A stretch of 28,873 nt of DNA from a virus: the IMG/VR virus record IMGVR_UViG_3300049893_000959, positions 1 to 28,873 of that record; one strand, 5' to 3'. Below, one piece after another: positions 1 through 7,697 of the stretch. Each line of letters starts with the position of its first letter. Position 1 is the first letter of the stretch. A program made the position numbers and the translations under genes. The notes below the pieces were generated by a model. That model saw only the letters and a list, made by a program, of their open reading frames with translations. It was not told the origin of the DNA and made no database searches.

Positions 1-841
1 TGTTATTTTCTATAATAGCGCCTAATTCGCCAGCGTTAATCGCCGTTCCAGCTCGGTGAGAAATATAACTATTATTGATAAAACATGGAAATTTAAAATT
101 CGCCCCACCAACTCTAGTTGTAGTGGTCCTTAATCCAGAGGTTCCTATAAATGTACAATTAGAAACAATAACACCGCCACCTTCGTTATTAGATGTCCCA
201 GATGATGTTACAGTAACTCCATCTGTCATAGCTATAAATAACGAGTTTTGAACTTTTATACTAGTATCAAAATCATCTCCAGTGCCAGTGGTTAAAGTAA
301 CAGTAACTCCGTTATTTCCGAACGCAAAAATACATTTATCAACTAACCAATTTGCACGAACTCCAAACCCAATAGTCATTACAATCCCACTACAGTTATT
401 ACTAGCATTTGAACTTTGGATGAAAGCACAGTTTATAAATTTTATATCTGTGCTCGTCGATGTAGATGCAGTTATTAAACTTGCAGAGGATGATCCTATA
501 AAAGTAATATTATAAAAACTTAAGAAATCTCTTCCGTTAAGAGTAAAGGCATTAGATGTGGAAGGAAGTGTTTCGTTGTTTTTAAGAAAGGGACTAAATA
601 TAATTTCTCCGGCATCCCCGGTTCTTGCTCCGTCTATATCGCCAATAATAAACGTTTCTGCGGTTGCGCTTGTCATGGCGACGGTTATAACTTCGCGGTA
701 AACACCAGCGCCAATATAAACAGTGTCACCAGACGCAATGCCTGCCGCACCCAATGCCTTACCAAATGTTCTCCATGCTGTAGCGGGAGTTAATCCGTCA
801 TTATTATCTGAACCGGTAATTCTAACATAATAAATAGCCAT
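1..841 (-). CDS. Right-handed beta-helix protein, probable tailspike or surface depolymerase (3' end outside window)
   Basis: The reading frame starts at ATG 841-839 and stays open to base 1, giving about 280 residues; the C-terminus is outside the window. The N-terminus (YYVRITGSDNNDGLTPATAW, then GDTVYIGAGVYREV near residues 37-50) is the typical cap of right-handed parallel beta-helix proteins of the pectate-lyase or DUF1565 type. Short beta-strand repeats with Asn turns follow (FINCAF-like, VSNCTF, INNSYI). Proteins of this fold on phage tails usually bind or cut host polysaccharide. No catalytic residues can be assigned from the visible part. It lies 5 nt after the 847-1176 gene and probably shares its transcript. 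The N-terminus resembles that of the 1221-2918 gene, so the two are likely paralogues. The fold call is fairly sure; enzymatic activity is inference. Confidence 0.8.
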   Translation of the reverse strand, partial: MAIYYVRITGSDNNDGLTPATAWRTFGKALGAAGIASGDTVYIGAGVYREVITVAMTSATAETFIIGDIDGARTGDAGEIIFSPFLKNNETLPSTSNAFTLNGRDFLSFYNITFIGSSSASLITASTSTSTDIKFINCAFIQSSNASNNCSGIVMTIGFGVRANWLVDKCIFAFGNNGVTVTLTTGTGDDFDTSIKVQNSLFIAMTDGVTVTSSGTSNNEGGGVIVSNCTFIGTSGLRTTTTRVGGANFKFPCFINNSYISHRAGTAINAGELGAIIENN

Positions 842-846
842 AAAAA

Positions 847-1176
847 TTAACCTTTAGCTGGTAAATCCATACTTTCTATTGAAGTTTTATTTACATTGCC
901 AGTATCAATAATTTCTTTTGTTTCTTCTGGCGCGTCGTTATTTATCTGATGTATATCTTTATTGATAAACCATTGGCCAATATAATGATACAAATCAATT
1001 CTTTGTGCTTCGGTCAAGCTGTCTAGAATATCGGGAAAAACAATAGAATTACCGCCATTTCTTGAAATTAATGATTTACCAAGACTGGAATCTACGACTC
1101 TATAATCAAATGAAATTCGCGGGCATTTACCTATATCCCCTAATAACTCTGGCGTAGATGTAAATATATCCGGCAT
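847..1176 (-). CDS. Hypothetical protein between two beta-helix genes
   Basis: 109 residues, starting at ATG 1176 (MPDIFTSTPELLG) and ending in TAA. I do not recognise a family. It is acidic near the C-terminus and has a short helical stretch (TEAQRIDLYHYIGQWFINKD, about residues 54-73). No signal peptide or membrane segment is seen. It is the first gene after the GTGTAAT element at 1203-1212 and lies directly upstream of the partial beta-helix gene, so it may be a small partner or chaperone for the neighbouring tail proteins. That role is only suggested by position. No Shine-Dalgarno sequence precedes it. Confidence 0.65.
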   Translation of the reverse strand: MPDIFTSTPELLGDIGKCPRISFDYRVVDSSLGKSLISRNGGNSIVFPDILDSLTEAQRIDLYHYIGQWFINKDIHQINNDAPEETKEIIDTGNVNKTSIESMDLPAKG

Positions 1177-1202
1177 TTTATTAAAAACTTTATATTCTCA
1201 AG

Positions 1203-1212
1203 ATAATTACAC
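1203..1212 (-). promoter_or_regulatory. GTGTAATTAT intergenic element, candidate phage promoter (copy 1)
   Basis: The minus strand reads GTGTAATTAT, and its first base is 36 nt before the ATG of the 847-1176 gene. An ATATAAAG block follows about 10 nt later. The same core recurs before five other minus-strand genes. Promoter function is inferred from position and recurrence. Confidence 0.5.
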
Positions 1213-1220
1213 TAAATTGT

Positions 1221-2918
1221 CTAAAAAATGGCTGCAAAATTAGGCCATGCGCGGTCTATTTCAACAACTGGAGTGGCGCTGGCATATAAATGATATGCTT
1301 TTGCAGTTACATAACCCCCACTAGATTGATAGGTGAATGGTAAATCATATAGTTGCCGCCTTGGAATTCCGTCTTCGTAAAAAATAACGAAATTAATAAT
1401 ATCTTTATAATTTGTGTTAATTACGTATGAATTTTCACCATTTTGAACTAAATTAGCTTGAATGTCATATCCGCTATTAGCAATATAAGGATAAGCGCCA
1501 ATATCTCTATTTCGGGTGGTCCTAACTGAATCTCCCGCGCTATATGTTATATTTGAATTTATAAGTAATTGATTTTCTAAATAATTGATACCGGTAATTA
1601 CTGTATAATTTGAACTTCCTACAATTATTTTATCGCCAGATGTTATTCCATAGCCATCAAAGAAAAAGGTAGAGTCATAAACGTTTAATATATTTGTATT
1701 TGTGCCGTTTGCCGATGCGTAGGTCAATGGACCACCAGAGTTTATAGCTATCGAACCGCCTTTTAACTGATATCTTCCACCGGTTTGGAGGATAAACTGA
1801 GGATCGATGCCAGTTATTTCGTAGATTCCGGTTAAATCGCCACCAAGATATGACAAATTGTAATTTCCAGATAAGCCGGTGCATGATGGAATAGAGCCAG
1901 CTAGAGTGTTTGAATATGGTGGATATCCCGGTGTGCTGACATCAAAGAAGATATTATTTAATACCGTGTGATTATTACTATTTTCAAAAGAAACCGCGCC
2001 TCTTTTTGGTAAATTAGCTACGTTATTATTACAATATGTATTATTGTATAATTTAACACCGGATACTCCTTCGTAGCCATCTGCCGATCCAATATTAGCA
2101 ATAACGTTATATCTAGTAACTATAGTATGGCAAAATTGTCTTAAATCCGATGTATTTCTCATCAAAACGAAATGTCCATTGTCTAGAACATTCCGATCCA
2201 TAAAATTAGAATCTATTAAAATTTTGTTACAAACAACATTATTAGTCGCTATCGCAACTTGAACGCCATCGGTGTGATGTCCTAAAACTCCAGAACCAAC
2301 GTGTTCTGTAAAATCGCTGTCGCTACATTCGCCAAAGTAATTATTTCTAACTATATTTTGAACGCCGCCGATATTAGTATAGTCTCCAACTCTTTTAACA
2401 GAATTATACTCAACTAAATTACCAGTTCCGAACCCAAAAGCAATGGCATTTTCACCTACACTATCACCGGGAACACCTCTTGGATATTCAACTCTATTAC
2501 CGCGAATTATACAATTCACAGTGCCGCCGTTACTCATTCTTATTCCGATTTGGTCGGTATTGTGAATATAATTATCTATAATTTCACAATTTCTAGAACC
2601 AATAAGATAAATACCCTCCCAGTTTGTGGCTGTTCCGGTTTGTGTTATTTCAAAATTAATTATTTTGCTATTATGTCCGGGATTTAATTGAAATCCACGA
2701 GCTATTGTGCCTGGATCTGCAACGTAAATTATTGGATTTTGAAGGGTTCCAGTTCTAGTGGTAATAGAAATACGTTCGTCATACAATCCAGAACGAACAC
2801 GGACCAGATCTCCGGGGCTTACTGTGCTTGCTGCTTTTTGAATCGTAAGCCAAGAACCAGTATCAGAAAGGCCATTATAGGAATCGCTTCCACTTTTAGA
2901 AACGAAATATCTTGCCAT
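1221..2918 (-). CDS. Right-handed beta-helix tailspike-like protein
   Basis: 565 residues from ATG 2918 to TAG 1223-1221. The N-terminal cap (ARYFVSKSGSDSYNGLSD, then GDLVRVRSGLYDERISI about residues 35-51) and the repeated INFEI, IIDNYIH, IIRGNRV, IVRNNYF, ILIDSNFMD and LYNNTY strands up to about residue 330 are typical of a parallel beta-helix (pectin-lyase-like or NosD-like). The last 90 residues look like a separate C-terminal domain ending in AWPNFAAIF. Such proteins are usually trimeric tailspikes that bind or cleave host surface glycans. No certain catalytic residues are visible, so enzyme activity remains open. It lies 3 nt after the 2922-3482 fibre gene and shares its N-terminal pattern with the partial gene at the left edge. 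Confidence 0.85.
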   Translation of the reverse strand: MARYFVSKSGSDSYNGLSDTGSWLTIQKAASTVSPGDLVRVRSGLYDERISITTRTGTLQNPIIYVADPGTIARGFQLNPGHNSKIINFEITQTGTATNWEGIYLIGSRNCEIIDNYIHNTDQIGIRMSNGGTVNCIIRGNRVEYPRGVPGDSVGENAIAFGFGTGNLVEYNSVKRVGDYTNIGGVQNIVRNNYFGECSDSDFTEHVGSGVLGHHTDGVQVAIATNNVVCNKILIDSNFMDRNVLDNGHFVLMRNTSDLRQFCHTIVTRYNVIANIGSADGYEGVSGVKLYNNTYCNNNVANLPKRGAVSFENSNNHTVLNNIFFDVSTPGYPPYSNTLAGSIPSCTGLSGNYNLSYLGGDLTGIYEITGIDPQFILQTGGRYQLKGGSIAINSGGPLTYASANGTNTNILNVYDSTFFFDGYGITSGDKIIVGSSNYTVITGINYLENQLLINSNITYSAGDSVRTTRNRDIGAYPYIANSGYDIQANLVQNGENSYVINTNYKDIINFVIFYEDGIPRRQLYDLPFTYQSSGGYVTAKAYHLYASATPVVEIDRAWPNFAAIF

Positions 2919-2921
2919 TTA

Positions 2922-3482
2922 TTAAAACCCGCGACATAAACCAACGACACGCCACTTGCTGTCTCCGCTATAATATCTACAAGCAACTTCAAATTTAGAA
3001 CCTGAAGCATTTGGTATCATGCCGGTTACAATATCGGTACCAAAAGCAAAAACGTTATTCCATTGTAAATATCCGGTTTGCGCCAGTTGAAATCTAAACT
3101 GAAGTAATTGACCGTTTTGGATACTTCCAGTCGGAGCATTTATAGCTACTGAACCGGTTAAATTAACAGCATCTAATACATTTCCAAGATTAGTATTTGG
3201 TGTTATTGAATTAGAGTTACTAATATCAGAAAATCCGCCAGCTAAAATATAACTCCATGAATAGTCATTATCTGTACTTGACGATTTTCTTAGATATTGT
3301 CCTGATTGACCGCCAGCTATATTTGCGCCTCCTCCAGCGGTAGCATTTATTGCGCCACTTAGGGTTCCCCATGAAACTTTTTTGACTGTACCGTCTGTAT
3401 CTGGATTTGTCTGTACGACGAATACGTCTCCCGTCGCCAAGGTAGTGGCGTAATTTTTCTCTTTTATCTGAAAACTGGGCAT
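2922..3482 (-). CDS. Small tail fibre / virion protein
   Basis: 186 residues from ATG 3482 (MPSFQIKEKNYATTL). The first 40 residues (GDVFVVQTNPDTDGTVKKVSW) resemble the short attachment segment found at the start of many phage fibre proteins. A Gly/Ala-rich linker follows (about 45-65). The C-terminal 90 residues look like a compact beta domain ending SKFEVACRYYSGDSKWRVV, a pattern common at the tips of phage head or tail fibres. It is packed tightly with the downstream beta-helix gene (3 nt gap). It is probably a fibre or an adaptor for the tailspike; the ligand is unknown. Confidence 0.65.
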   Translation of the reverse strand: MPSFQIKEKNYATTLATGDVFVVQTNPDTDGTVKKVSWGTLSGAINATAGGGANIAGGQSGQYLRKSSSTDNDYSWSYILAGGFSDISNSNSITPNTNLGNVLDAVNLTGSVAINAPTGSIQNGQLLQFRFQLAQTGYLQWNNVFAFGTDIVTGMIPNASGSKFEVACRYYSGDSKWRVVGLCRGF

Positions 3483-3483
3483 A

Positions 3484-3909
3484 TTACTTAATAGTTAATA
3501 TTCTCTTTAGATTACACCCATTGGTATCAGTTGTCTGCCATCCAAGTAAATAACTGATATTATGATTAGTTTTGATTCCGTCGGTAAATGATATGTTATT
3601 TTTTTTGAAATAAATTAATCTTAATTTAAGATTTTTTATGTTACTATATGAGAAATCGTAATCGTCCTTATCTTTAGTGAAGATAATGTCATTTAATGAT
3701 ATTCCGTTTAATAAAAATTCGCCGGTTTTAAGATTTACGGTATATTCCTTATAATTATTTGGATCATTATTTCTGAGGGCGAAAGCGATTAACTTATCAT
3801 GATTTATATCGTAAAAACATGATTTTGTTGGATTTTGGATTGATTTATCCTCGTCGTTTTGTTCGAGAATGGTATTATCCGAATAGAGGGCAACAAATTT
3901 CAGTGGCAT
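3484..3909 (-). CDS. Hypothetical virion-cluster protein
   Basis: About 141 residues with the start placed at ATG 3909 (MPLKFVALYSDNTILEQNDE). A TTG at 3939 would lengthen it by 10 residues but would overlap the HNH gene, so I prefer the ATG. No family is recognised. It is rich in Asn, Lys, Asp and Ile, has no membrane segment, and contains YKEYTVNLKTGEFLLNGI, which reads like a beta-sheet protein. It lies between a homing endonuclease and a fibre gene, so a structural role is plausible but not shown. A GTGTAAT match at 3511-3517 lies inside this gene and is probably chance. Confidence 0.6.
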   Translation of the reverse strand: MPLKFVALYSDNTILEQNDEDKSIQNPTKSCFYDINHDKLIAFALRNNDPNNYKEYTVNLKTGEFLLNGISLNDIIFTKDKDDYDFSYSNIKNLKLRLIYFKKNNISFTDGIKTNHNISYLLGWQTTDTNGCNLKRILTIK

Positions 3910-3932
3910 AAATTGTATTTTGGGCCAACTTC

Positions 3933-4868
3933 TTAGCAATAAAGACTTTTAACGTATTTTTCTCCAATTAAATCTAAAACTTGGTTAGTCTCAGCTTCTA
4001 TAGTTGTGTGGCATTTGTTACAATAAGAAATTAAATTATTATTTAATGTTTTATAACAATTTGCTTTATTATAATCTACAATATTATCACGTTCAAAAAA
4101 ACGCCAAGGAATGATATGATGAACATCTAATTGTTTTTCGTGGTTAGCGGTTGTTTTTCCGCAATTTTGGCAGGTGTTATCATCACGATTACGAACGTCA
4201 TTTTTAATTTTTCCCCAACGCGGACCATAATATCTATCCGCCCAAGAACCACCTCGAAAATTATAAATTTTATCTCCAAAAAGATTTAGAGATTTCCATT
4301 CCCCATTGCATTTAGTGCAACAAAAAAATTTATTAGTTTTTGATTGTAATATTCTACTTTTTTTTACATAAATAATATTATCACATGTTGGTCCATCACA
4401 TTTTTGTTTAATAGAGCTAAATTTTGGATTTTTTTCTCCTATTAGATTAGATCTAAAAGTTCTCCAGCATATTTTAGAACAAAAATAATTTTTAGTTTTT
4501 TTAATTTTACATTGCTGTAATAAAAATTCCTTTCCGCATTGAGAACAATTTACTAATTTTTGTCTAAAATTTAATCCGCGACCAGTATTTGGATTGATAT
4601 TTCCTTTTTTCCCTGATAAAGCTTTTGAAATTTTTTGTTTATGTTCCTCTGAAAATTTATGACCTTTTAATGGTCCGTCATAATCTTTATATTTATTTTT
4701 TATCTTTATTCCTAATTGTTTAAAAAGTTTTCTTACTGTTGGTTGTGATGTTATTATCATTTTAGCAATATCTCTAGTAGTAATACCTTTTTCCCAATAT
4801 TTTTGTTCTAAAAAATCTTTAGAATATTCATTAAGAATTTCTTTTATAGTTTTACTATTTAATCTCAT
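3933..4868 (-). CDS. HNH homing endonuclease with HTH and NUMOD3-type modules
   Basis: 311 residues. Modules in order: a helix-turn-helix (about 29-54, TTRDIAKMIITSQPTVRKLF); a NUMOD3-like DNA-binding motif (about 68-88, HKFSEEHKQKISKALSGKKG); two zinc-binding CxxC...CxxxC stretches (about 108-180); and a C-terminal HNH nuclease (CQNC at 233-236, HHIIPW at 250-255, CNKCH at 283-287). The paired CxxC motifs around the HHII catalytic core define a zinc-binding HNH fold. Free-standing enzymes of this kind cut DNA to spread their own gene. The gene is notably AT-rich and sits between the 4872-5456 and 3484-3909 genes with gaps of 3 and 23 nt, so it looks like a cleanly inserted mobile gene. Family call secure; target site unknown. 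Confidence 0.93.
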   Translation of the reverse strand: MRLNSKTIKEILNEYSKDFLEQKYWEKGITTRDIAKMIITSQPTVRKLFKQLGIKIKNKYKDYDGPLKGHKFSEEHKQKISKALSGKKGNINPNTGRGLNFRQKLVNCSQCGKEFLLQQCKIKKTKNYFCSKICWRTFRSNLIGEKNPKFSSIKQKCDGPTCDNIIYVKKSRILQSKTNKFFCCTKCNGEWKSLNLFGDKIYNFRGGSWADRYYGPRWGKIKNDVRNRDDNTCQNCGKTTANHEKQLDVHHIIPWRFFERDNIVDYNKANCYKTLNNNLISYCNKCHTTIEAETNQVLDLIGEKYVKSLYC

Positions 4869-4871
4869 TGA

Positions 4872-5456
4872 TTAATTTTCTAAATACTGAATAGAATATA
4901 AAATAGGACCATTGGCAAAATCTCCAGCGGTTGCCGCAGTAGTCGTTTGTAGTTGTAATCCAACATAAGAACTCCAAGCTGGATTTGCGGTTGTAGAATT
5001 TGCCTTTCCAGTACAATTAGGTCCAGCATTAGCATTAATTCCAGTTCCGCCAACATGAACAGAAATACCGGTGGATGCTAATCCAGTTGATGTTAAATTT
5101 ACAGTAAAAACGGAATTAGTTGTTTGTGATGGAGTAGTATAAAACCCACTAGCTCCAGTGGCTACCATTAAACTTAATCCAGCACCTAAATTTCCACCGG
5201 TATGTTGAAATTTAATATCACTTATTGTGTTGTATGTTCCTGTAAAAAGAAAACTAATAAATTTTGAATAAGAATTAGTTCCCCCGGTAATTGGATAACT
5301 AGCATATGAAGAAGATGTATCGTCTATACTTTTTAGATTAACATTTGATATACCCGTTGTTCTGGTTGAACCTCTTGCCGGTTGTGTGCTTGCCGTTCCA
5401 TTATCTTCACAAATTTGAAACGATGCCGCTCTTAAAATTCTATGATAATTAAACAT
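4872..5456 (-). CDS. Hypothetical beta-rich virion protein
   Basis: 194 residues from ATG 5456 (MFNYHRILRAASFQICEDN). It is rich in Ser, Thr and Gly, with a beta pattern such as FISFLFTGTYNTISDIKF and LSLMVATGASGFY, and it ends in GPILYSIQYLEN. The composition is typical of phage head or tail surface proteins, but I do not recognise a named family. Its start overlaps the stop of the 5456-5725 gene by one base (TAATG), suggesting coupled translation. The HNH gene follows 3 nt after its stop. Confidence 0.6.
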   Translation of the reverse strand: MFNYHRILRAASFQICEDNGTASTQPARGSTRTTGISNVNLKSIDDTSSSYASYPITGGTNSYSKFISFLFTGTYNTISDIKFQHTGGNLGAGLSLMVATGASGFYTTPSQTTNSVFTVNLTSTGLASTGISVHVGGTGINANAGPNCTGKANSTTANPAWSSYVGLQLQTTTAATAGDFANGPILYSIQYLEN

Positions 5457-5725
5457 TAAAATGCTCCCTGTAAATATAAAGCTGGATTAAATGAAGAATT
5501 AACGCGATTAAGACCAAAAATATTAACAAATATAGTAGACGCGCCAGTTACATAAGCTGGTGGCGGCGAAGGTGGTGCGGCGGCGGCAACCTGTTGAATA
5601 ATAATGTAAGGATATAACTCCGGAGTTTTACTAAAGAAATCAAAGTTATTCGTTGATTCCTTGCTAATAAATGGAACCGTTTCGCCGTTTCTGTTAAAAA
5701 AATCAAACGAATTATTATTAGGCAT
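5456..5725 (-). CDS. Small hypothetical protein with Pro-rich segment
   Basis: 89 residues with the start placed at ATG 5725 (MPNNNSFDFFNRNGETVPFI). A TTG at 5743 would overlap the upstream gene by 16 nt and is less likely. The N-terminus holds two similar segments, NNNSFDFFNRNGE and STNNFDFFSKTPE, a short internal repeat. A low-complexity stretch, AAAAPPSPPPAY (about residues 49-60), precedes a short hydrophobic end. The family is not recognised. Position among small virion genes and the one-base TAATG overlap with the next gene suggest co-expression with structural proteins. Confidence 0.55.
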   Translation of the reverse strand: MPNNNSFDFFNRNGETVPFISKESTNNFDFFSKTPELYPYIIIQQVAAAAPPSPPPAYVTGASTIFVNIFGLNRVNSSFNPALYLQGAF

Positions 5726-5727
5726 AA

Positions 5728-6033
5728 TTAGTAGGCTTCCCAAACTATATAGCTAGTATTTAACGCTCCACTAGCTGTAACCGCGCCCTTCCATCTATCT
5801 TCAATATAAACACCAGCGGTTCCGTCGCCGCTGTTAGTTGCGGCTTTTAGAACGATATTAAAGTAAGTATTTGATGCTAAACCGGTTCCGAGAGCAATAT
5901 ATAATACTCCAGTTGATAAATTTTGAACGCAAAAATGACTACGATTGCCATTAATGCCAAGAATTAAACCGTTGTCACCGGATTTTGTGTAATTTGATAT
6001 AACACTAGCGATTGGAAATTTGCCATTATTCAT
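5728..6033 (-). CDS. Small virion-type hypothetical protein
   Basis: 101 residues from ATG 6033. It has a beta-rich pattern with NRSHFCVQNLSTGVLYIALG in the middle, then FNIVLKAAT and a terminal YIVWEAY. This resembles small proteins found repeatedly in phage structural clusters, although I cannot name a family or role. It is the first gene after a minus-strand terminator and the GTGTAAT element at 6055-6064, so it probably opens a new transcript that runs through the fibre genes. Confidence 0.6.
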   Translation of the reverse strand: MNNGKFPIASVISNYTKSGDNGLILGINGNRSHFCVQNLSTGVLYIALGTGLASNTYFNIVLKAATNSGDGTAGVYIEDRWKGAVTASGALNTSYIVWEAY

Positions 6034-6054
6034 AAAAATCTTTAGTTTTCTAGA

Positions 6055-6064
6055 ATAATTACAC
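6055..6064 (-). promoter_or_regulatory. GTGTAATTAT intergenic element, candidate phage promoter (copy 2)
   Basis: The minus strand reads GTGTAATTAT, starting 31 nt before the ATG of the 5728-6033 gene, with CTAAAG about 10 nt downstream. It lies just after the U-tract of the 6074-6105 terminator, which is where a promoter for the next unit would be expected. Function is inferred. Confidence 0.55.
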
Positions 6065-6073
6065 TAGAAATAA

Positions 6074-6105
6074 AAATAAAAATGCGAGAACTTGATGTTC
6101 TCGCA
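6074..6105 (-). terminator. Rho-independent terminator after the 6125-6478 gene
   Basis: A perfect 9-bp stem (6083-6091 with 6097-6105, TGCGAGAAC on both arms) with a 5-base loop is followed on the minus strand by TTTTTATTTTTATTT. It lies 20 nt past the stop of the 6125-6478 gene. Confidence 0.9.
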
Positions 6106-6124
6106 ATGTTTTGAAAGGCAAAAA

Positions 6125-6478
6125 TTAGGATCGAGTATAATACGGAATAGCAATACTTTGACCAGACGCATCAATAAATGGTAAAAATCCATTGGGAGCA
6201 CCGAGAAAAGTATTTAAATTAGCCGATCCGGTTCCACCATATCGGATACCGGTTACAGCTATACCAGCGCCACCAAGAAGAACGCTTAGTCCAGTTGGGA
6301 CAGTTTGACCCAACATCGCTATAGTGTTTACTACTTGCGTTCCAACTTGATAAGTAGTTCCATTAGAATTTATTGCCATTAATATTCCACTAGCGTCAAC
6401 ATATGTTTTGATAACGCTGGAGCTTGACGGTGCGCTGGGAGTAGTTGATTGGATTCTAAGTTCTTGATTTTGTGCCAT
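6125..6478 (-). CDS. Small structural-type hypothetical protein
   Basis: 117 residues from ATG 6478 (MAQNQELRIQSTTPSAPSSS). After a Ser/Thr/Pro-rich N-terminus, the segment VIKTYVDASGILMAINSNGT resembles the start of phage fibre proteins that carry short display repeats. The rest is Gly-rich and beta-like (GLSVLLGGAGIAVTGIRYGG) and ends FIDASGQSIAIPYY. It stands as a single-gene unit between a candidate promoter (6507-6516) and a strong terminator (6074-6105), which fits a virion protein needed in large amounts. The exact role is unknown. Confidence 0.6.
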   Translation of the reverse strand: MAQNQELRIQSTTPSAPSSSSVIKTYVDASGILMAINSNGTTYQVGTQVVNTIAMLGQTVPTGLSVLLGGAGIAVTGIRYGGTGSANLNTFLGAPNGFLPFIDASGQSIAIPYYTRS

Positions 6479-6506
6479 AAAAAAATATATTTATATTATA
6501 CTGATA

Positions 6507-6516
6507 ACAATTACAC
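6507..6516 (-). promoter_or_regulatory. GTGTAATTGT intergenic element, candidate phage promoter (copy 3)
   Basis: The minus strand reads GTGTAATTGT, 36 nt before the ATG of the 6125-6478 gene. It is followed by TATAATATAAATA about 10 nt later, an AT block also seen at other copies. Function is inferred. Confidence 0.5.
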
Positions 6517-6545
6517 AGTATAAGAGCATTTATGTATTTTATTTT

Positions 6546-6851
6546 TTAAATATCTTCTCCGTCAGAAAAGAATTTTTCTCTATTTAAGATTTGATATCCT
6601 ATTTCTAGAATATTCTTGTTTTTATTGATTACGGAAGAAGCTAAAGCATCAAATTCTTCGGAGTCAGTAACTACAAATGAACGTTTCGCTACAGGTTCTA
6701 ATCCATCTTGCCTAGCTTGACTATCTTTATGTGCTATAACGCTAACAAATATAGTTTTTTCGATTGCACTATAATTTACGGATGCGACCCTCCAATAAGA
6801 ATCTGGAAATGTAACTCCTTGATTATTAGTAAAATTTATTCGTTTTGCCAT
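6546..6851 (-). CDS. Hypothetical protein of the phage structural cluster
   Basis: 101 residues from ATG 6851 (MAKRINFTNNQGVTFPDSYW). It has alternating beta strands (YWRVASVNYSAIEKTIFVSV) and a helical C-terminus (NILEIGYQILNREKFF) ending in an acidic DGED. The pattern, beginning with the substrate-like NQGVTFPDSYWR, is one I associate with small proteins of phage head or tail clusters, but I cannot assign a role. It lies 3 nt after the zinc-ribbon gene and is the last gene before the 6507-6516 element. Confidence 0.6.
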   Translation of the reverse strand: MAKRINFTNNQGVTFPDSYWRVASVNYSAIEKTIFVSVIAHKDSQARQDGLEPVAKRSFVVTDSEEFDALASSVINKNKNILEIGYQILNREKFFSDGEDI

Positions 6852-6854
6852 AAG

Positions 6855-7277
6855 TTATTCTGAGTCAATTATTTCTATTGGTTTTTGGGATGGTCCCGCA
6901 GCGGTCTTAAAATTTCTAATAAAAGCATCATTATCAATCACTGTAACTGGTTTTACAGATCTGGTTATTTTTTTATTTTTAGCAACATCACCAATAGTAA
7001 CAACCTTTCTTTCGTCCTGAATTGTTACTGGATCGTATTCGAATGTTGATGGATCGTCTGGATTTATATATGAATACGATACATCTTCACCGTCTTCATC
7101 ATTTATTTGTTGAGTATTTTGAAAATTTTTGATTTTACTATTTAATTGTGATTTTGGGGGTATTGATTTGGCTTGTGATGTAAGTTCCATCTTATTACCG
7201 CAGGAATTACAAAATTTTGGTTTTGAGCTAACATACTCATTTGGCGCACCGCATTTTTGGCAATACGTTTTTAACAT
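6855..7277 (-). CDS. Zinc-ribbon protein
   Basis: 140 residues from ATG 7277. The N-terminus is a zinc ribbon with CQKCG (residues 6-10) and CNSCG (23-27), typical of short zinc-ribbon domains that bind nucleic acid or protein. The remainder is polar and probably disordered: an Asp/Glu-rich stretch (INDEDGEDVSY), then a Lys-rich piece and IIDSE at the end. No enzyme domain is visible. The gene lies 3 nt after the 7281-7652 gene and 3 nt before the 6546-6851 gene. It may be a regulator or assembly factor; the zinc ribbon is clear but the function is not. Confidence 0.7.
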   Translation of the reverse strand: MLKTYCQKCGAPNEYVSSKPKFCNSCGNKMELTSQAKSIPPKSQLNSKIKNFQNTQQINDEDGEDVSYSYINPDDPSTFEYDPVTIQDERKVVTIGDVAKNKKITRSVKPVTVIDNDAFIRNFKTAAGPSQKPIEIIDSE

Positions 7278-7280
7278 AAT

Positions 7281-7652
7281 TTATCTTCCGCCAGCCATTA
7301 TTTTACTAACAATATCAAAATTTGGATTATTTGATGTTTTTGGAGTTGCATCGGCGGGAACGCGATATTTAGCTCTATTTTCTCTAAATAGATCTAACAA
7401 TTTATTTTCAACCAATCTCCTGTTATCCAAGAAAATAATACCAAAATCCTGACAATGGGCGTATAAATCAGATTGTCCCATTTGTTTAATATATGAGGAA
7501 TATTCATCTTCAGAAAAGGGATCTTTTAGAAATCTATAGGTAGATGTTCCGTTATTCCCAAGAACTTGGTCAATTGTGGTTGGTTTTCTTTCTATTTTTC
7601 CATGTACGGTATGGGCGGTCTTGAGAACCGATGTTTTACTTTTGCGCGGCAT
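7281..7652 (-). CDS. Hypothetical protein with SAP-like helical segment
   Basis: 123 residues from ATG 7652 (MPRKSKTSVLKTAHTVHGKI), with a basic N-terminus. Residues about 52-92 (YSSYIKQMGQSDLYAHCQDF followed by GIIFLDNRRLVENKLLDLF) resemble a SAP-type helix-loop-helix, often a DNA-binding motif. This resemblance is by eye only. It is the first gene after the LAGLIDADG gene and probably originally followed the capsid terminator directly. A DNA-binding or packaging-related role is possible. Confidence 0.6.
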   Translation of the reverse strand: MPRKSKTSVLKTAHTVHGKIERKPTTIDQVLGNNGTSTYRFLKDPFSEDEYSSYIKQMGQSDLYAHCQDFGIIFLDNRRLVENKLLDLFRENRAKYRVPADATPKTSNNPNFDIVSKIMAGGR

Positions 7653-7697
7653 AGATTTTTTCTTTTTTTTTATCTTATTTATTATATGAGCCCGGTA

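Noticed and set aside
3511-3517. GTGTAAT match on the minus strand inside the 3484-3909 gene
   Set aside because: It lies within coding sequence near the gene's 3' end and is probably chance. It could act for the gene that starts at 3482, but it lacks the following AT block.
3910-3939. TTG start at 3939 for the 3484-3909 gene
   Set aside because: It would overlap the HNH gene; the ATG at 3909 removes the overlap.
5726-5743. TTG start at 5743, and a GGAAG ribosome-binding site for the gene starting at 5725
   Set aside because: The TTG would overlap the upstream coding sequence. The GGAAG lies within the last codons of that gene and is explained by coding.
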